Shown in pieces: positions 22,190 through 33,668 of a stretch of 64,000 nucleotides of DNA. The notes beneath the pieces were generated by a model. That model was not told the DNA's origin, made no database searches, and saw only the letters and a list, made by a program, of their open reading frames with translations. A program made the position numbers and the translations under genes. Origin of the DNA: Theocolax elegans (lineage: Eukaryota > Arthropoda > Insecta > Hymenoptera > Cerocephalidae); NCBI GenBank assembly GCA_026168455.1, contig CM047426.1, positions 46,769,973-46,833,972 on the forward strand. The letters run 5' to 3'. Each line of letters begins with the position of its first letter. The stretch's first letter is position 1.

Positions 22190-22417
22190 TCAAAATCATC
22201 ACTTTATATTAGTCACCTAAATGTAAACTCACTTAAATCACACTTAGATATGATTAAGTTTTTATTACATAAGAAATCAATTGACGTGTTATCACTATCT
22301 GAAACTTGGCTTACTCCTAATCAGCATACATCCCAGCTCGACATCGATGAATATCATTTGGTTAGGAATGATCGTAATTTTCGCTCTACCCATGGGAAGC
22401 GGGAGTTCGTTCAAGGT
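22190..22417 (+). pseudogene. LINE AP-endonuclease domain, 5' part
   Basis: The frame reads SLYISHLNVNSLKSH then IDVLSLSETWLTPN, the N-terminal half of an apurinic-type endonuclease of CR1/Jockey-like non-LTR retrotransposons. The family enzyme nicks target DNA to prime reverse transcription. The conserved N of LNVNSL and E of SETWL are visible. The frame is interrupted at 22417 by a DNA transposon and continues at 25299 in the same phase. No complete ORF2 or RT follows. Confidence 0.75.
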
Positions 22418-22723
22418 CACACTGGGCTTGAACCAGAGATGGGTAGCATTAAAATGACAAAGAAAACTGGAAGTGGCATTTGATTCCTTATTACTTTATA
22501 ATGAAAAAATCGTTCGAATTGAAATCCTAGCTGATCCAGTTTCGAAAATATGCATACTTTTCACTTTTTACGTAGTTTATCTCTTCATAAGATATAGTAT
22601 AATATATATAATATAGATATAATATATAGATATTATTTCCATACCATCTATGAGATAAATATCAAGGCGCGTTTTTTTTAAAGTGGTCTCCTCTGTAGGC
22701 CTAATCCACTGTACATACACGCA

Positions 22724-23682
22724 TATGAGTGATTCTCATTTAAAGTTCAAATTTCGACATTCGATTAAGATTTTAAAAAATAGTTTAATTTTTCACTTTA
22801 CGAATATTATATGGAAGTATGCGTGTAAAATGATCAGTAGACATATATATATGTAAAAGCTGATTTAATTATATCTAAGTAGTTACAAAGTAATTAATTT
22901 TATGTTATTTTTTAGGGAATGAATAATAAAGATTATTTATAATGAAAGTGACAGGGAAACTACATGACAATATTTTTATTTTTCCAGACTTTTACTACAA
23001 AATAGACAATCCGGAATAATCACGTAATAAAGTACTACATAAGTATAAAATTACCGCATATAATTTAATAAGAAGCTACTATTACATTAAAAGAAAAAGC
23101 ATGCCATGGGAATTACAATAAAAAGTATACGCGGCCATACTTTATATTTCATTTGATATAACTATTATATTTAATAATGTTATCGTTAATATTTTGATTC
23201 TACTTTATAATAACAACCAAAATAAACAACTTCTAAGAAAACGCAATTAATTTGAATCAGAATAATACTAACTTTAGTCTAATTTTAAAAAAGTCTTTAT
23301 TTTTACGAAAAAATGTTCGAAGTACATAAATCCGTGTAATAAGCTCAAAATAAAAATGAACCGTCTACAAAATTTTTTATGAAATGCGCATATGGCAACT
23401 ACAAACTTATGCCATTTGTACATTGATTGAAAGTTGATACAATCGTATATATAGCACCTTTAAAATCATGGAAAAAAATTTACAGCCAGGGGACGTTACA
23501 TTTTGACAATTATTTATTTAAAAAATAAATAAATAATGCGATATTGAAAAATGTTATGCAGGTAAGTTATTTGGCTGTAAAAAACAAATAAATTACCATT
23601 TTTATATTACCTTAACTGTTATTATTAAAAGAGATATACGTTGCTTACCTAAATTTGAACTTTAGATGAGAATCAGCCATAT
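22724..23682. mobile_element. Nested fold-back/TIR element (GTGATTCTCAT termini)
   Basis: Left end GAGTGATTCTCATTTAAAG, right end the inverse of GGCTGATTCTCATCTAAAG, followed inward by shared TTCAAATTT. The interior is AT-rich and non-coding. Its ends resemble those of the 19275-20783 element (ATATGGGTGGTTCTC). Confidence 0.6.
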
Positions 23683-23992
23683 AACTAAATTATCTCATTT
23701 ATAGTAATAAATTTTTATAAGTGGTGGGAAGAATACGTAACCACTGCTTTAATTAAACGCTCTACGAAAGATGGATCATTAATAGCGTTTATTTTGAATC
23801 TTTCCCAATACATTGAGAATTCTCGGTGAACGGATTCCCCCGCTTGCTCAGACTATATGCCCAAGCCATCATTGCTTAAGTACAGAAGGCTATCCTTCAA
23901 ATGATATAAAAGAACATGGATTTTTAATGTCTTTGATACTCCCGTACTATCAAAAGCTGTGCGTAATTCTCTTAAATTTTTATCCAGTTCGC

Positions 23993-24352
23993 TCATATCA
24001 GCTTTTTTGTAGAAAAGCAAGTTCCTACAATCTTGTTCATTGCCTTAAACGTGGCGATGAAAGGCTGCAATGGAAAAGGTCCACCTTCTTTATAAATTTC
24101 AGGGTCGTTTAATCCATCAGCATTTTTTATGAGCACTCTGCATGCATTACCCTCGAAAATTTCACCATCGTAGTTTTTAGCAACTAGTTCTAATTTTTTT
24201 GGCCAAAGCAGAGCATTTTCACGACTTACAGCCGGAAGTGCATCCTTCCAAAACAAGTGATTCACCAATCCTTGCAATAAATGCAATTCCGGAAGAGGGC
24301 ACTTCTCAAGAACGTATATATTGGCGTCTTCTTCATCTTCTTCTGCTACCAA
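23993..24352 (-). pseudogene. Transposase-like fragment
   Basis: 119 codons with protein-like composition: ELHLLQGLVNHLFW, then LLWPKKLELVAKNYDG, FEGNACRVLIKNAD and PFIATFKAMNKIVGTCF. It lies inside the 2,877-bp TIR element and is probably the remains of its transposase. I recall similar LHLLxGxVNHL and GNxCRxLL patterns in insect transposon-derived proteins but cannot assign the superfamily from them. No catalytic triad is visible in this piece. The sequence on either side is not open in the same frame, so the gene is broken. Confidence 0.55.
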
Positions 24353-25118
24353 AAGAGGGTAATTAATACTGTGAAATTCCTTTGCTAGTTTTGTAAATAA
24401 TAATAATTCTTGTCATATTTGTAACTACAACTGATGATTTTTAACTGTGGGGAGTCAGAAACTGGGCATACGCCATCTAGTGAGCGTTAACGTAATTAAA
24501 GATTCAAAAAGTATAATGAGCATAAGTTAATTATTATCAAATGTGGACATAGTATAGTATATGTGATACGTATACACATGTACGTTGTGTGAGTGTGTAT
24601 GTGTGTGTGTGATTTTGGGTATGCACGAGTGCGTATGCGTATGCAAGTGCAACAAAGTAATTATCTTACAAAAATTCGAAGTAAACTTTGTAAAAAGTGA
24701 AAAGTATGCATATTTTCGAAACAGGATCAGCTAGGATTTCAATTTTTTTTTTTGTTATTTAACGTCGCTCTATTTATGCTGCCAGGGCTAATCAGCGACG
24801 GTGGTGAATGGTGTCGCTGTAAACAAAGCACATGTAGTTGAAACAGTGGTGCTAGTGTCCATCGGAAGATATCATCGGTCACTGTAATTAGACTAATAAT
24901 TACAGTTTCCTGTCCTCCCGATAGAACCACCGCAATCCTCTTTACATCTTCGCGTCCCTAACGTTCCCTATAGTTCAGACGCCCGTGCCTCTCATGCACT
25001 GACAAGTGCACGAAACGCACGCGCACCCGAACTGGCGTTACATTATAGTGACACGCCGAGCCACTGAGTCGCGGTGTTCGAAAAATGCACAAGAAAAATT
25101 TTTCAGAGGTACACGTCT

Positions 25119-25192
25119 GGGATCGAACCCACGACCCTCGGTGTGAGAGTCGGGAGCTCTACCCATGAGCCACCGCGGTTCCTAGGATTTCA
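25119..25192 (-). repeat. tRNA-derived SINE-like head
   Basis: On the minus strand, GTGGCTCATGGGTAGAGC resembles an A box and GTGGGTTCGATCCCA a B box/T arm. An anticodon-loop-like CTCTCAC lies between. The acceptor and anticodon stems do not pair, so this is not a working tRNA; it looks like a tRNA-derived SINE extending toward about 24980. Confidence 0.5.
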
Positions 25193-25294
25193 ATTCGAAC
25201 GGTTTTTTCATCAAAAAGTAATAAGGAATCAAACGCCACTTCCACTTTCCTTTGTCATTTTAATGCAACCCATTTCTGGTTCAAGCCCAGTGTG

Positions 25295-25530
25295 AGGTGG
25301 TGGAGTGGCGTTTTATATTCGTAAATGTATTCCAATCAAAAGTTTGGCTCAGTCCTCTCTCTCTGATATTAACATGATTGAGTATTTGATAGTCGAATTG
25401 TCACGCTGCCTTGCTCAAAAAATACTTGTCGTCACCGTATACCGACGTCCCAAAGGCCATGTACTGTCTGCTATGTTTGATGCACTGGCTTGTCACTTGC
25501 ACTTGTACTCTGAAATTGAAATTGAAACGA
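25295..25530 (+). pseudogene. LINE AP-endonuclease domain, 3' part
   Basis: The frame resumes with GGGVAFYIRKCIP, then MIEYLIVELSRC and VVTVYRRPKG, the second half of the same CR1/Jockey-type endonuclease. The GGGVAFYIR and VYRRP blocks are typical of this family. The frame ends near 25538, where the sequence changes to an R2-like element. The rest of ORF2 is missing. Confidence 0.75.
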
Positions 25531-26189
25531 ATTGCTAATTTGCTTCGAATCAACTGGCCTACAAATTTGGAATCTGTGAATAAATATAAAAGTAGCTTAA
25601 AATCTAATTATGTTAAAGTATGGAGTAACTGTCCCAGTAAAAGACAAGGTGTTACAACCTTTCAATCCGACCCAACGGCGAATAAATGGTTCTCTAGTAA
25701 TTTCCTGCTTCCTGCATTCCTAATAACAGACGCAATTAAATTAAGAACAAATACAATTGCCACAAGGATGGTCATGAGGCGAGATCCAAATAAGATCAGG
25801 AATACCCCCATGGATGCAGGAAGTGTGGTCAAAGGTACGAAAATCTACCTCATATTCTTGGTGAATGCATCTGTACCAAAAATTCACGTATCGAACGACA
25901 TGATGAAATTAAAAATCAAATTAGAAATGTTACTGCTGAGAAACATCAAGTAATTGACGAGCCTAGAATAACAATCGAAGAGAGATTATATAAACCAGAC
26001 CTCGTCCTTTTGAATGAGGTTGAGGCTCTCGTGGTCGACGTAACCGTCCGCTACGAGAAGGAGGAGTATCTCTCCCTAGGCCACACTGAAAAGATCAACA
26101 AATATACACCGATTCTTGACAGTATACCCACGGTTATAGGAACAAGGGGAGCCATTCCGATTCACACGCGAGAATCATTAAAAACTTGA
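25531..26189 (+). pseudogene. R2-like LINE C-terminus with restriction-like endonuclease
   Basis: The first part reads KRQGVTTFQSDPTANKW and then AIKLRTNTIATRM, as in the thumb region of R2-type proteins. After a one-base frameshift near 25810 comes a CCHC motif (CRKCGQRYENLPHILGEC). A restriction-like endonuclease core follows, KPDLVLLNEVEALVVDVTVR, in which P-D and a later D are the expected catalytic positions. The stop is at 26187-26189. The family copies RNA at a nick made by this endonuclease. It is a chimera: the upstream neighbour is an AP-endonuclease LINE of another clade. Confidence 0.7.
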
Positions 26190-26720
26190 AAAATACCCAA
26201 AAAGGATTGGCTCACGATGTCCATGATAGTTCTAAGGAGCGCAATTATAATAATTCGGAAATTTATGGACTACGACGCAGACCATATAGTCAAAGAAACC
26301 AACATATAGTGTTAATTATTTGTTCGTTTGTTTTAATGAAAGGACCATTCTAAGAACGATACAACAGCCTTGCCTTAAAAGATGCTGTATGTATCATCAG
26401 CCCGAGTAGTGCAGTATGAGAAAGCGGTAGTTAAGCTGGCTTATGCAACGAGGGAGCGGATGAGAGTTCCGCATCTACAATCCCTTTTCCCATTTGAGAA
26501 GAAAGCGCTGGTGCTAGTCGCATGGTCCTTGGACCGCAGCGGTGGAGCCATGAGATGACAGAGGAGCCATTTCATGGGGCGAATGCCTCCACGTGGCTTC
26601 TTTGGAAATACTGCAAAACATCGCGGTAGCTAAACTTCGCCTTTGTAATAGCCGCCAAATAATACAACTCCACTTACTAATTTTTTCAATCCCGTTGGCA
26701 AGAAACTGGCATCGGTTCTT
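26190..26720 (+). other. Probable 3' UTR of the R2-like fragment
   Basis: GC-richer than its surroundings and without an ORF, ending where AT-rich DNA begins near 26690. It would be the 3' UTR by position. Confidence 0.35.
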
Positions 26721-28731
26721 ATTATTTTGTGTAACGTTATTAAATTATTAAATGTTTTGTTATAGTGTTATAAAATATTTTTAAGTTTTACCAACCCGCA
26801 GGTAATAGCAAGTAGTTACAATGCTTGTAGAAATTTCTGAATGATAGAGAAGTGAATTGCTCTTTCACTGATATGCTGTTTGATTAGAATTTATTCTCTA
26901 CCCTACACTTATCAGTAAGTTAAATAATAATTAATAAATACTAAATTGTCTTCTGTATTATTCTATTTCATTATTACTATTATTTTATTATTATTTTATA
27001 TTGTAATTAAACAGACCCATCACAATTGCTTGTAAAGTAAGGTTTTTATTTATTTCTTTAAAGTTATTTAGGTCATGCTACAACATAAAAATAAACGTAA
27101 TGCATGTTGTAAATAAAAATTATATATGAATGAAAAATAGCAAAGCGAATATAATAATGCAGTATTGTTAAAATATGAAAAGAAGTTCTAAACCTAATTA
27201 AATCTAGTTGGAACCCGCCTCTATACTTTTCATATTGCTAAAATAAAATTAAACAGTACTATGTAAATTGTGAGTCAGCGTACAATCGAAACATATTAGA
27301 AAATATAGAAATCTACACAAAACAATCACAATTGCGTTAAAGGTAAAAAAATTAAAAAACTCAGAACATACCGAAAGTTATTAGAAGCAGTTGTAAATGT
27401 ATATATTCAAAGTAAACGTTGATATTACTTAAGTATGCAGAAAAGCGCGGTTGATGTGCAATCGTACAATATCTCATTATATTTTTTAACCAAAACGAAA
27501 AACAAAGTTTCACTTGGAATAAAATTATTTGAAAAATAGTAAAATCATTGATACAGTGTAGTGTCAGCATAAATCTTTTTTTATTTCGATAAGTACGACA
27601 TTATCTAAAATTCGGATTCACTAATTTCCGCTTCCCGGTGGAAACGTCGAAAAAAATAGTTTTTAAGAAAAAGAAATCCGTTGCATGGTCGACTCTCTTA
27701 GAGGGATTCTCGTTGAATTACAAGTAGATCGGGTTCTACTGCAACTACCACAATTTCAATCGTAATATTATTTTCTTACTTGTTAATAAGGTTTAATAAT
27801 GTAGCGGATTCCTTGCGGCATCCACTAATACTACTAATACGCGAGACTCTTAAAAACAGTACTAAGTATTAATTATTACTTAAGAGTATCAGATCATCAG
27901 TTCCATATGGACTTTACGACAACTGGATTTTAGAGCATATCAACAGTCGAGTGACCAGTGAAGTGGCTGTTAGCTCCATGTAGCCTTTTGGGACTCTAGA
28001 CAAAAAATGTAGCTTTTGGTACATAAAAGTAAGTCATAAATTTCTGTAATGTTGTAATCCATAGCATAATTTTTTCAGTATTTTAAAAATTACTACTTTT
28101 TCAGGTTTTAATCTCGGTCCACAGTCTTACGTTTAATGTGTAATATTTCTATTTTTATTTATATGATCAAAAATAAGTAAAATCAATATACGAATACAAT
28201 TTCAACAGACATTACTTAACTAAAGAACGTTACTTTCAGGATAATCAAAATACATTTTTCTTATTTGATTTTATTACTCAAATTCACTTATTTCGCGAAT
28301 AACTGTTATTGACATTTTACTTATATACTATGGATGAAAGGAAGACAGTTACTTAAACTATTATGCATTCAATAAGACGTTCGACGCCTTAAAAACATTT
28401 AACAATTTTCCAATCTGGAACATTTACCAATTTAATATTGGAACTATATCGATACCTCCCACAAAGGAAAGCAATACTCAGATTTTGTAATGTTATTTTA
28501 AATGGAAAAATCTGAGTTATATTTTTCATCGTACAAAGCGTCGATATGATGTTTTATTTACATTATTAAAAACTGTCCTATCTCTAATTTCAGAAATTCA
28601 AATATTATCAATTATATAAAGCCAATAGCTATTAAAAAATATGTTGAATCTCCGTAATAATGCTATGAGTTGTAAGCAACATAGAATACTCAAATAATTA
28701 AGAACTGAACTATGTTATATAAATTACTCAC
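26721..28731. other. AT-rich sequence, no supported gene
   Basis: I see no element ends or conserved protein. Short frames on the minus strand (about 27780-27700 and 28540-28390) are open, but nothing supports coding use. Confidence 0.4.
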
Positions 28732-28826
28732 CTAATGATAGAATTTAATTTGATACCTATACCAAGTTCAGTCAGACAATGTAAGCAATTTTCACAAGGT
28801 TCACCACTTGCTACAGGGAAGATTAC
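28732..28826 (-). CDS. Candidate host-gene exon (95 bp)
   Basis: On the minus strand a pyrimidine-rich tract ending ATATATAG precedes an open 95-bp stretch, which ends AG before GTGAGT, a strong donor consensus. The frame reads VIFPVASGEPCENCLHC then LTELGIGIKL, with a PCENC cluster that could bind metal. It starts in phase 0 and ends with two bases of the next codon. I do not recognise the protein and found no partner exons in the window. A chance match is possible. Confidence 0.3.
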
Positions 28827-29046
28827 CTATATATAAGAAAAATATTATTAATTAATAGAACTATTTAAATTAAAATTATTTGTTCTATTTATTTCTTAAT
28901 TTAAACACATTTTTAGCAATATTAAGAATAATTTCAGACAGGTGAATATCTTCATCAACCTACAATCTACTGCAGAATTATATTATTAATCTATATGCTT
29001 TCGGAATAACTGGATCTGAATCCATTGATCTCCATCATGTTAGACT

Positions 29047-29085
29047 TAAGCAGACAAGCCTGGGTTAAAATTGAAAAATAACTAT
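29047..29085 (+). repeat. Relic end of the GACAAGCCTGGGTT MITE family
   Basis: TTAAGCAGACAAGCCTGGGTT closely resembles the end of the TTAA-flanked element at 45663-46392. Its partner end is not clear, though AT-rich sequence resembling the arms follows. Confidence 0.45.
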
Positions 29086-29160
29086 TTAATATTAAATATT
29101 AATAATTTTTTTCATAATGATTATAAACATATTTTTATTTTCTAAACAAATTATATTATT

Positions 29161-29486
29161 TTTTGGGTAGGATTATTGATTGCTTTAATGAGTCAAGTTG
29201 TTTATCATATTGCACAACGTTTCGGAGACAAATTTGCCTCCATCTACAGGTACTAAACTTTATTAATAATAATTAATTAGTTTATATAATGCCAATATAA
29301 TCGTCTACAACAAAAATTCTTTACCTTGTGATTGTCACATTGCGTTTCAAACAAAACTTGTCAGTATTTTGGAGTGTCAATTCTTTACTATAATAATAAT
29401 TAACATTACATTATTAATCAATGAATTATTATTAATAAAGTTTAGCATCTTTGACTCATTAAAACAATCGATAATCCTATCCAAAC
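29161..29486. mobile_element. Small TIR element (~325 bp)
   Basis: The ends are TTTGGGTAGGATTATTGATT and, inverted, TTTGGATAGGATTATCGATT, each continuing to TGAGTCAA. An inner pair of ACTAAACTTTATTAATAATA and its near-inverse follows. Non-coding. Confidence 0.6.
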
Positions 29487-29839
29487 TATAAATTCACGAG
29501 TGCTAAATATAATATAAATTATATTATTATTAACTTTTATTTAAAATTTATTAGCCGATTTTTTTGTAACATAACTATTTAATTAATTATTTAAACATGA
29601 TTTTAATCCATTTAAATAAAACAGATTGTGTTAACTTTGTAATAAGAAAAATTATTCTTAACAAATTATTGAAAAAGTAATTGAAAAATTGGGTAAAACT
29701 GTTGCATAATTATTTTAAATAATCATTTAGTTTTGAATTAAAATTTGGTTCATTCACGTGGATTTATATCATATTTTTGATATAATTTGCGTAAAGTATG
29801 AAGTTTTGTTCCTGTGTTATGTTATGTACCCATAGAGCA

Positions 29840-30415
29840 TGTATTCTATGACTGTATTAGAGTCTTTCCTTAGGGCAACATTGCACCGTTTACAAGGTAC
29901 TCAGGATCCAAGTAGATTTGGTCTAAATGGTCCCAAGCGCGTCGAATTCGAATCGGCATTTCAATAACTTATCGAGTTGCGAAAATCATCAAGAGTCGCC
30001 TTTGGGATCGGTTAACCACGATCAGGGGCCACTTAAGTCAGTGTACCGAAACTCCTTACGACAGCCCACCGCCTTACGACGGCTAGCCTAGAGCCATAAT
30101 CATCGGTGAGGATGCGGCAGTGTTTAGCTCCCCGCCGTCTTCCGCTTTCGAACACAAGCGACATCCGGGTCAATTTTGCTTTACCCGTCAAGCCTGTTTG
30201 CAACCACATGCCACGCAGAGTCCAACCCTCCTGGGACACGCCGACGTTTCACTTGGACACAGAGTTACGCCAACGTGGGGCTTGTACCCAGCACCCGCGT
30301 ACCAAAGCAAAGTCATATTGGTCCAACTGTCGACATGCCGAAACACATCTTCCTATTACTCCTCCTTATACTTCCTATTACCCCGGATCCCCGGTGAGGT
30401 TTCGCGGTAGGTGGC
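29840..30415 (-). other. Displaced 3' flank of the R1-clade LINE
   Basis: GC-rich sequence ending GTAGGTGGC, the left copy of the 9-bp duplication flanking the 17.6-kb insertion. Before the insertion it was continuous with 48051 onward, which is just 3' of the R1 ORF2 remnant. I therefore infer R1 3' UTR or its original flank. Overlapping ORFs on both strands are not convincing genes. Confidence 0.45.
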
Positions 30416-31674
30416 ATGTCTATTAAGCTAGTCCGGCCATTTCAAAACGCCCCAATATCCGCTATCCCAGAATTTATTGCTAATTTATTGCTAATTTATT
30501 ATTTAGAAAACAATTTTATTGCTCCACCCGTTTCCGAGAAACAGCTGTAGGACCAACTTAAATCTTAAGCTAGACCAACCACCGCTGTAACTTAGTCCCT
30601 AATTAACATTTTCGACTGATTCCAGCGGCTAAATTTATTGCTAAATAGCTTTTCGATAGTATATTGCAAAATTGCTAAAGTTAAATAATACGCCAATTCC
30701 GAAAGTCAGGAATCGGCGCGACGTATGCTAATGAAAATAATTTTGTTGTGCCAGCCATTTCTGAGAAACAGTAGTTCGGCCTTTTATAGCTTAAAAAAAA
30801 TACTCAAATAATTATCTAAGTTTTCAGTATACATTCTAAAATCCTCGCTTGCGCTAAAAGACCTATTTTTTCTACTTAAAAAAATGAGTAAGAATGGGAC
30901 CTACAGAGTACTATAAGGTGTTTACAAGAGTACATAGGAGGCCTTTGCAGGAGGAAGTCCGTTTGCGAATACAATTACTGAACGTGAAAAGGATGAAACG
31001 GTCATTAAGTAATTTATTACACCACAGTTTATCACAAGTATGAAGTATTTATTATAATTCAGACATAGCAGACAAGCAGCTGAAGCCAAATAATAATGTT
31101 TAGGTCAATTTTATAAAACAACAGTCTATTTTTCCCTTTAACCGGGAGTAACTAGATGGAAAGTCCTTATATCAACTATATTTTATCTATAATTCTTCAG
31201 TAAAAGTTTTTAAGACATGTATTTCTTCAGCAATACATTCAAGAAGTCGATTTATTTTTTTGCGTTTTCTCTGGTGCAATAAAATCAGGCATTGATAAAT
31301 CTATCGAGTTTACGTAAATTCTTTGCAAAAAAGTCAATTTTTCCCTTTGAACTGCAGCAACTAAATTACGATATTTTTACTAAGTTACGAAATTTTTGCT
31401 CGGAAATAAATTTAAGAAGGGTTATTAAAACGACGAAACTCGACTAAAATCTCAAAATATGTTTATTTTTTTCGTTTCCTTTGGAGCAGTAAAATCAAGC
31501 ATCGATATAGCTATCGTGTTCAGGTAAATTCTGTGAAGCAATTGTAGCATAAAAGGGTTGATTTTCAAAATTTTGAATATTGCAGATGTTATTTGAATCC
31601 GACCAAGTGTATATTGCAGAAAATAAAAAAATATTTTTCTCGATTCGAGTTCTTCGAGGTAGATTTATTGAGTC

Positions 31675-31884
31675 CGTGTCAGCGCGCCAGAGTGTCATTG
31701 CGCCAGAGACGGTGAAAGCCCGATTTACATTTTTTGGAGGGGGGGTGCGGCATGTAAAATTTGTCCAAACATTCGCGGGCAATTTGAATTTGATTACTAA
31801 TAAATATAAATTTGTAGCAATGCTAAATTTAATATAACGGTTCATTAATTTTTTATTCTATCACAAAATTTTGAATCATAAATA
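31675..31884. repeat. Inverted block B (partner 43098-43310)
   Basis: GCCAGAGTGTCATTGCGCC to ATGATTC/GAATCAT is repeated in inverse orientation at 43098-43310. The two copies flank the ORF1 array. Block B is not found beside the right arm, where block C occurs instead. Confidence 0.7.
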
Positions 31885-32111
31885 TTTTTTTTTTTTTTTT
31901 TTTTCTAGGGAAACTGGAGAAATCTTACATAAGACGACGACGCGGGTCCGCACTCATCGCCAGTGCCGGATTCTTACCGGCTAAAACACCAAACCTAACG
32001 CTTTCACCTGCCCAGCCCGGAACTGTTTTTCACATTACTTCAAGCTGGGAGGCGTGTCTGTGACATGCGTCATTCGTTCCTTATTCTATCCTTCCACGTT
32101 CAGACAGCCAC

Positions 32112-33668
32112 TTATCGTGAAACGGCCTTCCTTGCGGTTTCGAGCGCGCGCCGAAAGATGGCACAGGCTCCGGACCCCGCCATGTGAGATACTCCCTGAG
32201 CACCCTTTGAAGGACAAAGGAAACATTGAGGAGCACTCTTACAATTCTTAAGGTTGTGTCCAGGCTCGCCGCACTTGTAGCACGACGAGGACCTGTCCAC
32301 TCCCTTACAATTCCGTTTCGTGTGGCCGAAGTCTAGGCACCGATAGCACCTCTCGACCAAGACTCGATCCCGAACGCGACAGCTTACGAAGCCGACGCAG
32401 AGATGCCGCATCGACTTCAGCTTGTCAGCGCTCTCGTGATCCAGCTTCACGATGGCTGTCTTCTGTTGACTGCGGTTTAGGCCCAAAAGCGTCACCTTTC
32501 GGCCCTCAAACGAAGAAGTAAGCACTTTATTTAGGGCTGCCACCACTTCGTCCCTCGTTGTGAGAGCGTCCAGGTCTCTGATCTCAAGGGTAACCCTTCG
32601 ATCTCGGACTCGAACTTCTCCCATTCCTTGGGTAGCAGTACGCACTTTCTCCGCGAATACTGCCGCATCGGTTTTTTTGCCTAGCCGAAGCAGGACGTCC
32701 CCCCGCCCTGTGGGCCGCACACTTAGAACCTGCGCGCCACTGTCATCCGGATTCACTTCCTTTCGGAGCTTCCCCAGAACTTCAGCAAACGTTCGGTTCC
32801 TCGCGATTGTGACCACCAGGGTGGATACCGGCGCCTTCTGGCGCTTTCTCCTGTCAAGAGGCGCCTGTCCCGACTTAACCGTCGGCTTATTCTTTTCCAC
32901 CACAGGCTTGGACTTGGATTGCTCCTTGTCCTTACCAGGTGGTGGCACCTCCTTGCGAGGTTTCTTCTTCTTACGGGTTTTAGAGGCCTCGGGTGGGCTC
33001 TGAGGGCCCTCCCTACTCCTCTTTTGAGCCTGTATCTTGGCTGTAGCCGCGATGACGGCTTTAGCAATGATGCCTCTTCTCTTAGGCCGCCGACGATTCT
33101 CGTGGCCAACTCGATAATCCTCGACTTGGCACTTGTAATCATCGACTGCTAAAGACATCTTCTTCGTTTTCCCGTAGAGTTCTTGTACAAGAGCGTCTAC
33201 GGTTTTCAACCCTGTTTTGACGACCATGGAAATGTTCGGCTGCTTTGCACAAGCTGCCAACATTGCCTGAAGTTCTTTTTTCAGATGGTCGTAAGTGGAG
33301 TCGATCTCCTCCTGCGCCTTCTCCACCTTCTCGTATTCCTTACGGAACACTTCTATCTCCTCTTGAGATTCTCTGCTATAGGCAGAGATGCCGCTGATCG
33401 CGCTACCAATGCTGGTAACGCTGCCGCTTCGTAACCTGCTTGCAGAAGGAAGACTCAGCATCTGGGATAGCGGCTGCTGTTGGGGGTTTTCTTTCGAGGA
33501 CCCCGCCTCTGGCGTGATGTTAGAACTAAGCGGTTTGTGGCCTCCCCCAAAATCCATGAGGCCAGCGCCGGCCACCGGGGCTTTCACCCGATCGGAACCG
33601 ACGACGGGATTCACTCCTAGTTTGGAGTTGCCCGCTTGGGGTAGTATGTTTTCATCTCCCTTGCTCAT
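32112..33668 (-). CDS. R1-like LINE ORF1 protein, array unit 1
   Basis: 518 codons from ATG (MSKGDENILPQ). The N-terminus is serine/proline rich. A coiled-coil-like segment (EVFRKEYEKVEKAQEEIDST) and a basic stretch (RRRPKRRG, KTRKKKKPRK) follow, then an RNA-binding-like region before the zinc knuckles. The knuckles are CYRCLDFGHTKRNC (441-454), CYKCGEPGHNLKNC (463-476) and a longer C-x2-C...H...C (482-502). The end FRRALETARKA is typical of R1-clade ORF1. The protein would bind its RNA and carry it to the nucleus. The frame is intact, but the last ~130 bases of the ORF and the 3' UTR are more diverged from the other units. Confidence 0.85.
   Translation of the reverse strand: MSKGDENILPQAGNSKLGVNPVVGSDRVKAPVAGAGLMDFGGGHKPLSSNITPEAGSSKENPQQQPLSQMLSLPSASRLRSGSVTSIGSAISGISAYSRESQEEIEVFRKEYEKVEKAQEEIDSTYDHLKKELQAMLAACAKQPNISMVVKTGLKTVDALVQELYGKTKKMSLAVDDYKCQVEDYRVGHENRRRPKRRGIIAKAVIAATAKIQAQKRSREGPQSPPEASKTRKKKKPRKEVPPPGKDKEQSKSKPVVEKNKPTVKSGQAPLDRRKRQKAPVSTLVVTIARNRTFAEVLGKLRKEVNPDDSGAQVLSVRPTGRGDVLLRLGKKTDAAVFAEKVRTATQGMGEVRVRDRRVTLEIRDLDALTTRDEVVAALNKVLTSSFEGRKVTLLGLNRSQQKTAIVKLDHESADKLKSMRHLCVGFVSCRVRDRVLVERCYRCLDFGHTKRNCKGVDRSSSCYKCGEPGHNLKNCKSAPQCFLCPSKGAQGVSHMAGSGACAIFRRALETARKAVSR

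Larger units (their letters stand above)
22418..25294. mobile_element. DNA transposon with CAC termini and AGGT duplication
   Basis: The termini are CACACTGGGCTTGAACC and the inverse, with similarity extending about 130 bases inward. AGGT occurs at 22414-22417 and 25295-25298. Removing the element and one AGGT rejoins the LINE endonuclease frame exactly, which fixes the ends. CAC termini with a 4-bp duplication fit the Chapaev branch of CMC transposons; that assignment is inference. It carries a transposase-like fragment (24352-23993), a nested fold-back (22724-23682) and a tRNA-derived repeat near 25119. Confidence 0.8.

Noticed and set aside
23813..24112. Plus-strand 99-codon ORF
   Set aside because: It overlaps the transposase-like minus-strand frame, which looks more protein-like.
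26190..26720. 28S rRNA flank of an R2 insertion
   Set aside because: I could not recognise rRNA sequence at the 3' end of the R2-like piece.
27700..27780. Minus-strand 22-codon open stretch (TIEIVVVAVEPDLLVIQ) as a last exon
   Set aside because: No convincing acceptor upstream; short enough to be chance.
30033..30426. Cluster of overlapping ORFs on both strands
   Set aside because: GC-rich 3' flank of an R1 LINE; frames overlap with no domain.
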